A stretch of 64,000 nucleotides of DNA from Salinicola endophyticus. GTDB lineage: Bacteria; Pseudomonadota; Gammaproteobacteria; Pseudomonadales; Halomonadaceae. Position 1 is the stretch's first letter. Each line of letters opens with the position of its first letter. The notes beneath the pieces are model-generated. The model did no database searches. It had not been told where the DNA came from and worked only from the letters and a program-made list of their open reading frames with translations. This document shows positions 45,381 to 54,081 of this stretch, in pieces. Made by a program: the position numbers and the translations under genes. The DNA lies in the NCBI RefSeq assembly GCF_003206575.1, contig NZ_PZJO01000003.1, positions 62,001-126,000 of the forward strand, in the 5' to 3' direction.

Positions 45381-46526
45381 TCACAGGTAGCCCGGCAGCG
45401 GGTCGTGGTCGAAGAAGATGGCGCCGGCGTTCTTGAAGGTGATCTCGCCCATGAAGGCGTGCTGGGTACAGAGCATCGAGTCCCGCAGGATGCGTGACAG
45501 CGGATGCCCGTTGTCGGCACCGCTCATGCCACTGAGCTGATACACGCAGCGGATCGCCTCGGCACACTCCCGGGTCAGATGGGTCGTCGACAGGCGCAAC
45601 AGGTTGATCTGGTCGCGACTCGGCTCACCGCCCGCCTCGACGGCGCGCCAGGCCGCTTCGGTGCTCTCGTAGAAGAAGGCGCGGGCGGCGCGTACCTGGG
45701 CCTCGGCCTTGGCCAGGCCGATCTGGGCGTATTCGCGCTCGCCCAGGTTCGGCGCGCCGGTGACCGATTTGCGGCCCCCGGCCGACGCCCGCATCACGTC
45801 GAGCGCTTCACGCGCCAGCCCCAGGGTGGTCACTGCCAGCACCTGGGCGGCAAAGGCCAGCGACGGGTAGCGGACGAAGGGCGCGTCGATGGTCGCACTG
45901 GCACCACGTACGAAGGTCCACTCCTCGGCGACGTAGGCGTCATCCACCACCAGATCGTGGCTACCGGTGGCGGCCATGCCGACCATGTTCCAGGTGGGGT
46001 CGATGCGCACCCGATCGGGCGGCAGCACCGCCATGCGCGGCGCGGCGCCAGGCTCGTCGGGCTGGATGCCGACACCGCACAGGGTGGCCCCCATGCAGCC
46101 GCTGGCAAACTTCCAGCGTCCCTTGATGCGATAGCCGTTATCGACCTTCTCGGCGGGGTGCGGCGGAAAGATGCCACCGGCGAACACCACGTCCGGGGAG
46201 TCCCGCCAGATCCGGGTGATGGTCTCCTCGGGCAGCGCGGCCAGGTAGAAGGGGTTCATGCCGAAACTCGCCACCCAGCCGGCGGAACCGTCGGCCGCCG
46301 AGATCGCCTCGACCATCTTCAGAAACTCGGCCGGGGATTTCTCGTCGCCGCCGTAGCGCTTGGGCACCAGGGCCCGGTAGACCCCGATCTCCTTGAACGC
46401 CTCGATGATGTCCGCCGAGATATGGCGCTGCGCTTCGAACTCCTCGCGTCGGCCACGGATGTCGTCGAGCAGCGCATCGAAGCGCGCCTCGCCGCCCCAT
46501 TGGGCTTTATCGACAAGGCTATACAT
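45381..46526 (-). CDS. iacA: Indole-3-acetate monooxygenase, acyl-CoA-dehydrogenase-fold flavin monooxygenase (IacA type)
   Basis: A 381-residue protein of the class D flavin monooxygenases (acyl-CoA dehydrogenase fold), related to the oxygenase of two-component p-hydroxyphenylacetate hydroxylase. Visible blocks include GRWKFASGCMGA, GSHDLVVDD and the C-terminal helix HAFMGEITFKNAGAIFF. It would use reduced flavin from IacG to start attack on the indole ring. ATG at 46526 has AGGAG seven bases upstream and overlaps the iacH stop by 8 bp. Confidence 0.87.
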   Translation of the reverse strand: MYSLVDKAQWGGEARFDALLDDIRGRREEFEAQRHISADIIEAFKEIGVYRALVPKRYGGDEKSPAEFLKMVEAISAADGSAGWVASFGMNPFYLAALPEETITRIWRDSPDVVFAGGIFPPHPAEKVDNGYRIKGRWKFASGCMGATLCGVGIQPDEPGAAPRMAVLPPDRVRIDPTWNMVGMAATGSHDLVVDDAYVAEEWTFVRGASATIDAPFVRYPSLAFAAQVLAVTTLGLAREALDVMRASAGGRKSVTGAPNLGEREYAQIGLAKAEAQVRAARAFFYESTEAAWRAVEAGGEPSRDQINLLRLSTTHLTRECAEAIRCVYQLSGMSGADNGHPLSRILRDSMLCTQHAFMGEITFKNAGAIFFDHDPLPGYL

Positions 46527-47673
46527 ACGCATCTCCTTTGATTGAGGGGGTTGCTGCCGAGCGTGCGAGCAGATAGCGCGCGGCCCGACAGACCCCGGCG
46601 TCATCGCCGCGCCGGCCGACGAGCTGCAGGCTCACCGGGCGGCCGTGATCCGGCGCCAGGGGCAGGCTCAGGGCGGGATGACCCGACAGGTTGAAGGGCC
46701 GCACCAGGGCCGAGATGGTCAGGTCCTGCTGCCCCGCTTCGGCGGCGGCGAGGGTCAGCGGAAAATGCGGCAGCGTCGGCAGCGCCAGCACCGTGTGCCC
46801 CTCCAGCAGCCGATCGACGCTGGCGGCGAAGGCGCGGCGTACCGCTTCGGCCTCGTGCACCTCGGCGTCGGTGATCTCGGCGGCCGCACGCAGCCGGCGC
46901 TCGACATCGGCCCCCAGGCGGCCGCTGTCGAGCCAAGGCCGGCAGGCGAGATAGGTTTCACGGTTGATCAGCACCATGGCTGCGGCGTAGGCCTCGTCCA
47001 TCAGCGGCAAGGGGCACGTGGTGCTGTCCAGCCCGGCGCTTTCCAGACAGGCTGCGACCGCTCCGCGGATCGCGGGATCGGCACTGACCGCCAGCGCGCA
47101 CAGGCTGGGCGGCGTGTTGTCGGCGCTGGCGCTGAACGTGGGATCGACCGCCGCCATGAACGCGATCAGGGTGTCGAGATCGGCGCTCAGCGGCCCTACG
47201 CAGTCGAGGCTGCTGTGCGCCGGCATGACGCCCCGACGGTCGAGCCGGCCAAAGCTGGGCTTGAGCCCGTAGACGCCGCAGCACGCCGCGGGTACCCGAA
47301 TCGAGCCCCCGGTATCGGTGCCGATGCCGATCTCCGCCAGCCCCGCAGCGACCGCTGCCGCCGAGCCGCTGGACGAGCCGCCCGGGATCAGCGCCGGGAA
47401 GCGCGGATTCTCGGGGGTTCCGGTCCAGGCGTTGAGCCCGCTCATGCCGAACGCCAGCTCGTGCAGGTTGGCCTTGCCGACGAGGCGATAGCCCGCGGCC
47501 AGCGTGCGCTCGACGATTGCCGCATGGCGCGTGGCCGGCGGTGTCTCGGCCAGCGCCGCGCAACCGGCGCGGGTGGGATAGCCGGCGATGTCGATGCTGT
47601 CCTTGACCACGACCCGGGCGGGGCCGGTGCCGAGATCCAGGGCGTGAACGAGTGCGGACGAAGTCGATTTCAT
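46519..47673 (-). CDS. iacH: Amidase-signature-family hydrolase (IacH type)
   Basis: A 384-residue amidase, shorter than typical family members near 480. The Ser-cisSer-Lys triad is K24 (VVVKDSID), S100/S101 in PGGSSSGSAAA and S124 in GTDTGGSIRVPAA. IacH is an accessory amidase of iac operons. It is the first gene of the operon, and its ATG lies only 5 bases from the 20-bp operator-like repeat at 47679-47698; no good ribosome site is visible, so the true start may differ. Confidence 0.82.
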   Translation of the reverse strand: MKSTSSALVHALDLGTGPARVVVKDSIDIAGYPTRAGCAALAETPPATRHAAIVERTLAAGYRLVGKANLHELAFGMSGLNAWTGTPENPRFPALIPGGSSSGSAAAVAAGLAEIGIGTDTGGSIRVPAACCGVYGLKPSFGRLDRRGVMPAHSSLDCVGPLSADLDTLIAFMAAVDPTFSASADNTPPSLCALAVSADPAIRGAVAACLESAGLDSTTCPLPLMDEAYAAAMVLINRETYLACRPWLDSGRLGADVERRLRAAAEITDAEVHEAEAVRRAFAASVDRLLEGHTVLALPTLPHFPLTLAAAEAGQQDLTISALVRPFNLSGHPALSLPLAPDHGRPVSLQLVGRRGDDAGVCRAARYLLARSAATPSIKGDAYV

Positions 47674-47678
47674 TGACT

Positions 47679-47698
47679 TATCACATGAAATTTCAAGT
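47679..47698. promoter_or_regulatory. Operator-like 20-bp repeat, iacH-proximal copy
   Basis: TATCACATGAAATTTCAAGT occurs here and again, identical and in the same orientation, at 48006-48025. The centre TGAAATTTCA is a perfect 10-bp palindrome. MarR-type repressors bind palindromes of this kind; the regulator is unknown. Confidence 0.6.
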
Positions 47699-48005
47699 TT
47701 ATAGATAAAAAAAGCGCACGCTCACCGCCCCTCGGACGACGCAGGTCACGAGCCCGGGCACAGGCCGCCACGCGATACCCGCCGGATCGGGCATCGATAA
47801 GCGCTCCGGGGAGGGGGATGGCGGATGAGATCGTGGCACGACCTGGGCGAAAGCTGCTGGCGGCGACGTCGGAACTCGCCGGCCAGCGCGTGGGGCCGGC
47901 GGCCCCTGCCCGGGGCGAGACGCTGGCGACTCGCTGTCTCTTCGTCATGGTGCTCTCTCGCGTTGTCGTTGTTGTGGAATCTGTCCATATCGGCAATACA
48001 GTCAA
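47699..48005. other. 307-bp segment between the two operator-like repeats
   Basis: On the minus strand a 90-codon frame starts at 47949 behind an ACAACAACGACAAC leader and ends inside the iacH-proximal repeat, but it has no recognisable family and a low-complexity Arg/Ala-rich composition. It could be a leader peptide, a decayed gene or a plain insertion between two copies of a promoter. I do not annotate it as a gene. Confidence 0.35.
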
Positions 48006-48025
48006 TATCACATGAAATTTCAAGT
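48006..48025. promoter_or_regulatory. Operator-like 20-bp repeat, distal copy
   Basis: Identical to 47679-47698. It lies about 150 bp upstream of the MFS gene on the plus strand and about 330 bp upstream of iacH, so it could serve both divergent transcription units. Confidence 0.6.
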
Positions 48026-48172
48026 AAAGTAAAACCACCTTTCGTCGTAACCCGGTCAGACCACCGCCATACACCCGTCGTATCACACTGTGCCTTGCGC
48101 TCGACGCGGCCAGCCACCATCCTTCGCGACGTCTCGGCGGCACCAGCGGTGCCGCCTTCGTGACTCTCAAGG

Positions 48173-49369
48173 ATGAAACCCGTGTACCGTTCCGCTCTGC
48201 CCCACCGGGGCCTGCTTACCCTCGTCGCGCTGCTGCTGGTGGCACTCAATCTGCGCCCGGCGCTCACCAGTGTCTCGCCGGTGCTCGGCAGCATCGCCGA
48301 AGCCCTGTCGCTGTCGCCCAGCGTGCAGGGCATCCTGACCACCCTGCCGGTGCTATTCCTGGGGCTGGCCGCGCCGCTGGCGCCACGCCTGGTGCGCCGG
48401 CTGGGCCCGGAGCGCAGCGTGTTCCTGGCGCTATTGGTATTGGGGGTAGCACTGGCGGCACGACCCTACGTCGGCACCCTGGGGCTGCTGCTGGGAAGCG
48501 CCCTGGCCGGCGGCTGCATCGGGGTGATCGGGGTGCTGCTGCCGGGTATCGTCAAGCGCGACTTCCCCGAGCGGGTCAGCATCATGACCGGGCTCTACAC
48601 CGTGGCGCTCAATCTCGGCGCCTCAGCGGCGGCCGGCAGCACCGAGCCGCTGCGTCAGGCGCTGGGCGCGGACTGGCAGGGCGCACTGGCGTTCTGGCTG
48701 CTGCCCGCAGTGCTCGCCGCGCTGCTGTGGCTGCCGCAACTGCGCGGCAGCGCGGCCACCCGGGTGGCGGCACGCGCCGGGGCGCGCCTGCGCCATGATC
48801 CACTGGCGTGGCAGGTATCGCTGTTCATGGGGTTGCAGTCGTCCCTCGCCTATACCGTCTTCGGCTGGCTGCCGACGCTGTTGCAGGATCGCGGCCTGGC
48901 ACCGGTCACCGCAGGGCTGGCGCTGTCGGTATCGATTCTGCTGCAGGTGACCACGGCGCTGGCGGCGCCGTGGATCGGCAGCCGCATGAAAGATCAGCGT
49001 GCGGTGCTGGTGGCGGTGATGGGGCTGACGCTCACCGGCCTGATGGGCTGCCTGTATGCGCCTATCGGCGGTATCTGGCTATGGGTGGTGATCCTGGGGC
49101 TGGGCCAGGGCGGTACCTTCAGCATGGCGCTGACCCTGCTGGCGCTGCGCGCGCCGGATGCGCTGACCGCCGCCAGCCTCTCCGCCATGGCCCAGGGCAT
49201 CGGCTATACCCTGGCAGCGCTGGGCCCACTGCTGGTGGGCCTGCTGCACGACTGGAGCGGTGGCTGGAACGCGGTTGGCGGACTGCTGGTGGTCATCGCG
49301 CTGGGCGCCATGGGCGCGGCCCTGGGGGCCGGTCGCGACCGCCAGGTGGCGTCGGTTCAGGGCGGTTGA
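48173..49369 (+). CDS. CynX/NimT-type MFS transporter
   Basis: A 398-residue carrier with twelve hydrophobic segments. The start LNLRPALTSVSPVLGSIAEALSLS is characteristic of the CynX (cyanate-porter) MFS family. It is divergent from the iac operon and may carry its substrate or a product. The ATG at 48173 overlaps the AAGGA at 48169-48173; a GTG at 48182 has better spacing from that site and may be the true start. Confidence 0.85.
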   Translation: MKPVYRSALPHRGLLTLVALLLVALNLRPALTSVSPVLGSIAEALSLSPSVQGILTTLPVLFLGLAAPLAPRLVRRLGPERSVFLALLVLGVALAARPYVGTLGLLLGSALAGGCIGVIGVLLPGIVKRDFPERVSIMTGLYTVALNLGASAAAGSTEPLRQALGADWQGALAFWLLPAVLAALLWLPQLRGSAATRVAARAGARLRHDPLAWQVSLFMGLQSSLAYTVFGWLPTLLQDRGLAPVTAGLALSVSILLQVTTALAAPWIGSRMKDQRAVLVAVMGLTLTGLMGCLYAPIGGIWLWVVILGLGQGGTFSMALTLLALRAPDALTAASLSAMAQGIGYTLAALGPLLVGLLHDWSGGWNAVGGLLVVIALGAMGAALGAGRDRQVASVQGG

Positions 49370-49388
49370 GTCCCGCCCCGGTGCCAAC

Positions 49389-49417
49389 TAGCCTGGCTCT
49401 GGTTCTTGCCCAGGCTA
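49389..49417. terminator. Hairpin between convergent MFS and 664-residue protein genes
   Basis: TAGCCTGG (49389-49396) pairs with CCAGGCTA (49410-49417) between two converging stop codons. Probable terminator. Confidence 0.5.
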
Positions 49418-49433
49418 TGGTTATGGCCTTAGC

Positions 49434-51428
49434 TCAGGCCGGAGCCAGGCGATCCGCGCCCCAGCTGCGGCGCAGGTAGCCCATCACCTCCCCTAGCTCG
49501 TCGGCGGAGACATGGGCCGGGGCGCCCTCCTCCTGCGGGTCGAGGTGGAAGATATAGAGCCGCGAGGCGAACTGGGCGAACGGCAGCGAGGCCTCGCCGA
49601 AGCGCTCGCCGTTGCCGTCGGTGCTGACCTGCACGCCGTCACCCCAGTCCTGGCCGCTGTCGTTGTTGGGGTTGAAGAAGTAGACGCGCATGCCCTCGTC
49701 GGGGCCGATCGCCGCCCGCAGGATGGTGATCGCGTGCCAGCCGATGAAGCGCGCGGCGCTGTCGGTCACCGCGATCCCCGCCGGCTGCGGATGCACCAGC
49801 GGCTGGTTGCCGTTGTAGAGCGGATGGTAGGCGGCGTAGAAGTGGCGATAGAAGGTCTCGGGGTCTTCGATCCCGCCGGTGGCGATATCCACGCAGATGT
49901 GGAAGCCACGCCCGGCCCACCAGCCGTGGAACTCGGGATTGACCCAGCGGTGCGGGTCGCCCTCGCGGCCGATGCACAGCCGCCCCATCTCGGCATAGAT
50001 GCGGTCCAGATGCGGCACCACCAGCAGCGAGACCGGATCGAGATCCAGCGCCATGCCATGGGATAGCCCGACACCGCTGGCATTGGAGGAGATCGGCTGG
50101 CCCTCGAAGTGCATCACGATCTCGTCGTCGCGGGCGGCCCAGGTCACCATCTGCAGCAGATAGTCCGGGTCGTTGTAGGCCCACATCGACAGCGCTCGCG
50201 CCGACTGGCAGGTGGGGTTGTTGCCCTGCCCCACGCCCAGCGGCAGGCCGAGCATGCACAGTACGCCCTCCAACAGCCGCGCCTCGGGGGTGGCGGCGTC
50301 ACCGTAGGCCAGGCGCAGGCGCTGACGCGAACTCTCGCTCAGCAGCAGACCCAGTTGACGCCACAGCGCCGGCGCCAGCGGCGGCTGGTAGAGAATCCCG
50401 CGTTCGAGCAGCAGCGCCAGCCCGTAGAGCCCCTGGGCGGTGGCCGGGTGCGCCACCGCATCGATCAGTGCCCGAATCAGCTGGTGATAGCAGAGCAGAC
50501 AGTCACGCCCGGTGGTCGAGAGCCCCAGCGCCTCGCTGAGCAGGTGATCACCGTGATCGAGCAGATAGCGCAGCAGTACCGGATGGTAGGGCGAGACCAG
50601 GCCGGTATCGTGCATCGCCCGCGCCATGCCGGTGGCTTCCTGCTGCAGCGCCGCGGTATCCATCCCCGCGAGCCGGCCGGCATAGGCCTCGATACCGGGG
50701 TCCTCGCGACTCCCCTGGGTCGGCCCATAGAGGCTGCTGACCAGACGCGCCGCGCCCTGACCGCTGGTGCCGAGATCGATCTCCGGATTGGCCTGGCACA
50801 GCGCCATCTGGTCGATCATCCGACGCACCGGGGCGACCATCAGCGGACGCTGTCCGAGCAGCCGCCAGATCTCGTCGATCATGGTATCGACGATGAACTC
50901 GTAGCCGATGCGCTCGGCGAGATAGCGCAGCAGCGCCCTGGGCACCTCGGCCAGACGCCCCTGGGTCTCGCGCTCGGCCTCGCCGGAGAAGGCGAAGATC
51001 CGCGACAGGTTGAGCGCCAGCACCTGGGTGAGATGGTTGTGCGCCTGCTCGGCGGAGAGCAGCGGATGCACGTAGTCGCCCCGCGCCACCGCCAGCAGCC
51101 GCAGCTCGCTGAGCGCTTCGATCACCACCGTCTCGGCCTGGGGGCTGCCGAGGGAGGCCGGGGTCAGCGCCGGCTGCAGACGCTGCGGTTCGGCCCAGTC
51201 GGAGTCGGCGAAGGTCCCCGCCTGCTCGATCGCCTGGGCGCGCTGCTCCAGCGCCGCGCAGCCACCTGGCTCGAGCAGGATACGCCGCGCCAGATCGAAG
51301 ACCCGCCCGGCACGGCCGGGACGGGAGAAACTGGGCGCCGACTCGAGCGCGGCCAGTGCCACCTCGAGCTGTTGCAACAGCGCACCCAGGCGCTGCTCGC
51401 TGACCGGCAGCTCGTTATCTGATGACAT
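49434..51428 (-). CDS. Uncharacterised 664-residue protein with a candidate Cys-His-Asn triad
   Basis: I do not recognise the family. The N-terminal two thirds are leucine- and alanine-rich and helical. The C-terminal third contains QGNNPTCQSARALSMWA with C407, RFIGWHAITILRA with H565 and VYFFNPNNDSGQDWG with N586. That order and spacing resemble papain-clan cysteine hydrolases and transglutaminases (Cys at a helix start, then His, then Asn about 20 later). The ATG at 51428 follows GAGGAG. It lies 58 bp downstream of the ATP-grasp gene on the same strand, so the two probably work together. No signal peptide or membrane segment is evident. Confidence 0.7.
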   Translation of the reverse strand: MSSDNELPVSEQRLGALLQQLEVALAALESAPSFSRPGRAGRVFDLARRILLEPGGCAALEQRAQAIEQAGTFADSDWAEPQRLQPALTPASLGSPQAETVVIEALSELRLLAVARGDYVHPLLSAEQAHNHLTQVLALNLSRIFAFSGEAERETQGRLAEVPRALLRYLAERIGYEFIVDTMIDEIWRLLGQRPLMVAPVRRMIDQMALCQANPEIDLGTSGQGAARLVSSLYGPTQGSREDPGIEAYAGRLAGMDTAALQQEATGMARAMHDTGLVSPYHPVLLRYLLDHGDHLLSEALGLSTTGRDCLLCYHQLIRALIDAVAHPATAQGLYGLALLLERGILYQPPLAPALWRQLGLLLSESSRQRLRLAYGDAATPEARLLEGVLCMLGLPLGVGQGNNPTCQSARALSMWAYNDPDYLLQMVTWAARDDEIVMHFEGQPISSNASGVGLSHGMALDLDPVSLLVVPHLDRIYAEMGRLCIGREGDPHRWVNPEFHGWWAGRGFHICVDIATGGIEDPETFYRHFYAAYHPLYNGNQPLVHPQPAGIAVTDSAARFIGWHAITILRAAIGPDEGMRVYFFNPNNDSGQDWGDGVQVSTDGNGERFGEASLPFAQFASRLYIFHLDPQEEGAPAHVSADELGEVMGYLRRSWGADRLAPA

Positions 51429-51486
51429 GCGCTGTGACTCCTCACCGCCATGGGCAAACCTGGAAAGACCCTGCCACTGTCGCGGA

Positions 51487-52710
51487 TCAGACGTAGAAAT
51501 CAAGCGACTCCTGATGTTTGAGCAGATCGCGTAGCGTGTGCGGGTCGTCGCCGAAGAAGAACATCAGCCCCCAGTGGGTACCGAAAGCCGTGCGCTTGGT
51601 CACGGTCGCCTCCAGTGGTGCCGAGAGCTCGTGGTAGTCGAAATAGGGGTGCTGCTCGGTCTCCTCCGGGATCTCCAGACGGCTGACCACACGCCGGCGT
51701 GGATAGACGCCGAAGCAACCGGCGTGGCCCTTGGCATCCTTGACCGGCTCGGGGAAGAAGGCGGCGACCTCGTCAGCGGTGGCCTTGGGATCGAACACCA
51801 GCATCGATGCCTGGTAGGCGTTGAAACCGTAGGCGCGCTCGATCAGCTCGAACGCCTTGAACCCCGGCGGGCGATAGGCGACCTCGCCGAAGTACATGGT
51901 GCCGTCGCTGGTGACGAAGTACTCCGGGTGGATCTGGCCGAACTGGATGTCGAAGGTCTTGATCAGCAGCTCGATCTGGCGCGTGATCTGCTCGCGATAC
52001 TGCTCCAGCTCCGGGGTCGCCGGGACGAAGACCGAATAGCCGAGGGTGACGTATTCGGAGATGTTGAGGAACTGGATCTTGCCATCCCAGACCCAGGCCT
52101 CGACGGCGAACTCCCAGCCGTCCAGATGGCTCTCCATCAGCAGCGGATACTCGCTCTCGGGGATGGCGTCGATCTCTTCATAGGTGCGGATCACCCGGTG
52201 GCCGAGGCAGCCGGCCTTGTCGAAGGCCTTGAGATGGATCGGGTCGTCGGGGTCGCCATCGAGCTTGAGCAGCGTCTGGTTGACGCGCTTGAAGAAGCGC
52301 ACCACGTCGCTCTTCTCGTGGGCCTCCTCGAAGATACCCACGCGGATACCGCCGAGCTGCGCGCGGCGCTTCATCAGTGCCTTGTCGCGGAACAGCACCG
52401 CCTGGCCGTGCAGGCGCGGATTCTGCATCAATACCGAGTTGATCGCCCCGGCCCACTCCACGGTCTCCTCGAACAGCGGCACCGCCGCATCCACGCCCAT
52501 GTCGCGCAGGGTCTCGGCGATCTCCATCGAGCGGTCGTTGAGACGTTCGAAGTTCCACGGCAGATAGGGGATTTCGTGCTGGAGGCAGTACTCTTCGGCC
52601 CACTCCGGGGCGACCACCACGTAGCGACGATCGAAGGCCGCGGCGGCCTCCACCGCGCCCAGGCTCCAGCCAAGCAGCGCGATGTAGCCCTTGTCGGGAT
52701 TCTTTTCCAT
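51487..52710 (-). CDS. ATP-grasp-family carboxylate-amine ligase-like protein
   Basis: A 407-residue protein with the ATP-grasp plan: an N-terminal Rossmann-like part (GYIALLGWSLGAVEAAAAF), a central lid region (LLMESHLDGWEFAVEAWVWDG) and the Mg-ATP segment IHPEYFVTSDGTMYFGEVAYRPPG. Relatives join a carboxylate to an amine or thiol by way of an acyl phosphate. Substrate is unknown. The ATG at 52710 follows CAGGGAGACAACGACC. It is the first gene of a two-gene operon with the Cys-His-Asn protein. Confidence 0.8.
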   Translation of the reverse strand: MEKNPDKGYIALLGWSLGAVEAAAAFDRRYVVVAPEWAEEYCLQHEIPYLPWNFERLNDRSMEIAETLRDMGVDAAVPLFEETVEWAGAINSVLMQNPRLHGQAVLFRDKALMKRRAQLGGIRVGIFEEAHEKSDVVRFFKRVNQTLLKLDGDPDDPIHLKAFDKAGCLGHRVIRTYEEIDAIPESEYPLLMESHLDGWEFAVEAWVWDGKIQFLNISEYVTLGYSVFVPATPELEQYREQITRQIELLIKTFDIQFGQIHPEYFVTSDGTMYFGEVAYRPPGFKAFELIERAYGFNAYQASMLVFDPKATADEVAAFFPEPVKDAKGHAGCFGVYPRRRVVSRLEIPEETEQHPYFDYHELSAPLEATVTKRTAFGTHWGLMFFFGDDPHTLRDLLKHQESLDFYV

Positions 52711-53011
52711 GGTCGTTGTCTCCCTGTTCGCTGTGGTTGTGATTTATGCCTACCTCAGTGTAGGGGAGATGCTGACCTATGCCACCCTACCGGCACAAAG
52801 TCGTAACAAAGCCGTCATAATCTCTGCATATCGGCACCAGAAAAACGCATTTTCTGCCATTCTTTATTAGAAATATCATACCCTTCCAGTAGCCACTCCG
52901 TGCCGGGTTTATGGTGTACACGTCTTAAATGCACGCCGACTGCCGTAGAGGCGTCAAGCTCACTGGAATCGGATACCCTAGGACGCTCCCCCCATCGCTT
53001 AGGAGATCCGC
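52711..53011. other. Divergent region between the ATP-grasp and IMPase genes
   Basis: No gene. An inverted repeat CAGAAAA (52838-52844) / TTTTCTG (52850-52856) lies in an AT-rich stretch (about 52815-52890) and could be an operator or part of the divergent promoters. Confidence 0.45.
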
Positions 53012-53851
53012 ATGCCAGCCAGAGCCATCAGCCTTGAACAACAGCAGCAGTTGATCGAGATCGTGCGCGATGCCGCCAAGACCGAAATCCTGCCGCGCTT
53101 TCGCAACCTGTCGGAGGAGGCGATTCGCTCGAAGAGCGCGCCGGACGATCTGGTCACCGATGCCGACCAGGGGGCAGAGCGGATGATGACCGCGGCGATT
53201 CGCGAGCTGCTGCCGGAGGCGACGGTGATCGGCGAGGAGGCGGTGGCCGACGGCAGCGCCAATCTCGACGACATCGCCGGCGCCGAGCTGGCGCTGATCA
53301 TCGACCCGGTCGACGGCACCTGGAACTTCGCCCGCGGGCTCAACCAGTTCGGCGTGATCCTGGCCGCCACCAGCTTCGGCGAGACGATCTTCGGGCTGCT
53401 CTACGACCCCATGGCGGATGACTGGATCGTCGCGCGCCACGGCGAGGGCGCCTGGTTCGGTCGTCCCGATGGCACCCAGCGCCGGCTGCAGGTCTCGGAT
53501 ACCGACCAGTTCGACGAGATGGTCGGCTCGACCTCGATCCGGCTCTTCCCCAAGCCGCAGCAGTATCAGCTGGCGGCGACCTTCCCCGACTTCCAGCGCA
53601 TGATGGCGTTCGGCTGCGCCTGCCACGAGTACCGCACCATGGCGTTCGGCTTCGTCGACTTCATGCTCACCGGCAAGCTGATGCCGTGGGATCATGCCGC
53701 GGGCCTGATGATCCACGCCGAGGCCGGTGGCTACTCGGCGTTGCTCGATGGCACGCCCTACCAGCCGACGATCCACCAGGGCACGGTGCTGGCCGCCAGC
53801 TCAAGAGCGCATTGGGAGCAGTTGCGCGAGAAGTTCAGCTTTCTGGGCTAA
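53012..53851 (+). CDS. Inositol-monophosphatase-family phosphatase
   Basis: A 279-residue Mg-dependent, Li-sensitive-type phosphatase. Metal-binding motifs are DLVTDADQGAE, IGEEA, IDPVDGTWNF and WDHAAGLMIHAEAGG. The family includes inositol, fructose-1,6-bis- and PAP phosphatases, and the usual SuhB protein is near 267 residues. TAGGAGATCCGC precedes the ATG at 53012. It is divergent from the ATP-grasp pair; a functional link is only possible, not shown. Confidence 0.88.
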   Translation: MPARAISLEQQQQLIEIVRDAAKTEILPRFRNLSEEAIRSKSAPDDLVTDADQGAERMMTAAIRELLPEATVIGEEAVADGSANLDDIAGAELALIIDPVDGTWNFARGLNQFGVILAATSFGETIFGLLYDPMADDWIVARHGEGAWFGRPDGTQRRLQVSDTDQFDEMVGSTSIRLFPKPQQYQLAATFPDFQRMMAFGCACHEYRTMAFGFVDFMLTGKLMPWDHAAGLMIHAEAGGYSALLDGTPYQPTIHQGTVLAASSRAHWEQLREKFSFLG

Positions 53852-53856
53852 AAAGT

Positions 53857-54050
53857 GCCTGCGCTCGCCCATGCGGCGTTAAAAATTGGCTCACTGAACA
53901 ACGTTCAGAACGTCCGAAGGACGGCCCGAAGGGCGAGCGGAGCGAGTAAAATGCTCATTTACACCCCGTAAACTGGAGCGCCAGCCCGGTCCGTCTTCAC
54001 CGATTTTTGCCTTGCCTGGCCTTCGCTCGTCGACTTTTTTACGCAGGGCA
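53857..54050. repeat. Dispersed mosaic repeat, copy 3 (long form)
   Basis: Starts just after the phosphatase stop codon. The outer parts match copy 1 at 1900-2042 (TGCCTGCGCTCG, GCGGCGTTAAAA, AAAATGCTCATTTAC, GCCTTCGCTCGTCGACTTT). Between them is an extra segment of about 55 bases (53895-53950) that is absent from copy 1 but present in copy 2 at 11556-11784. Confidence 0.7.
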
Positions 54051-54081
54051 TTGGCCATCATCATTGACCACCAAGACGACG

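Noticed and set aside
47670-48170. Possible small gene upstream of iacH
   Set aside because: It has a credible leader but an Arg/Ala-rich product without homology, and the frame crosses an operator-like repeat; kept only as a region note.
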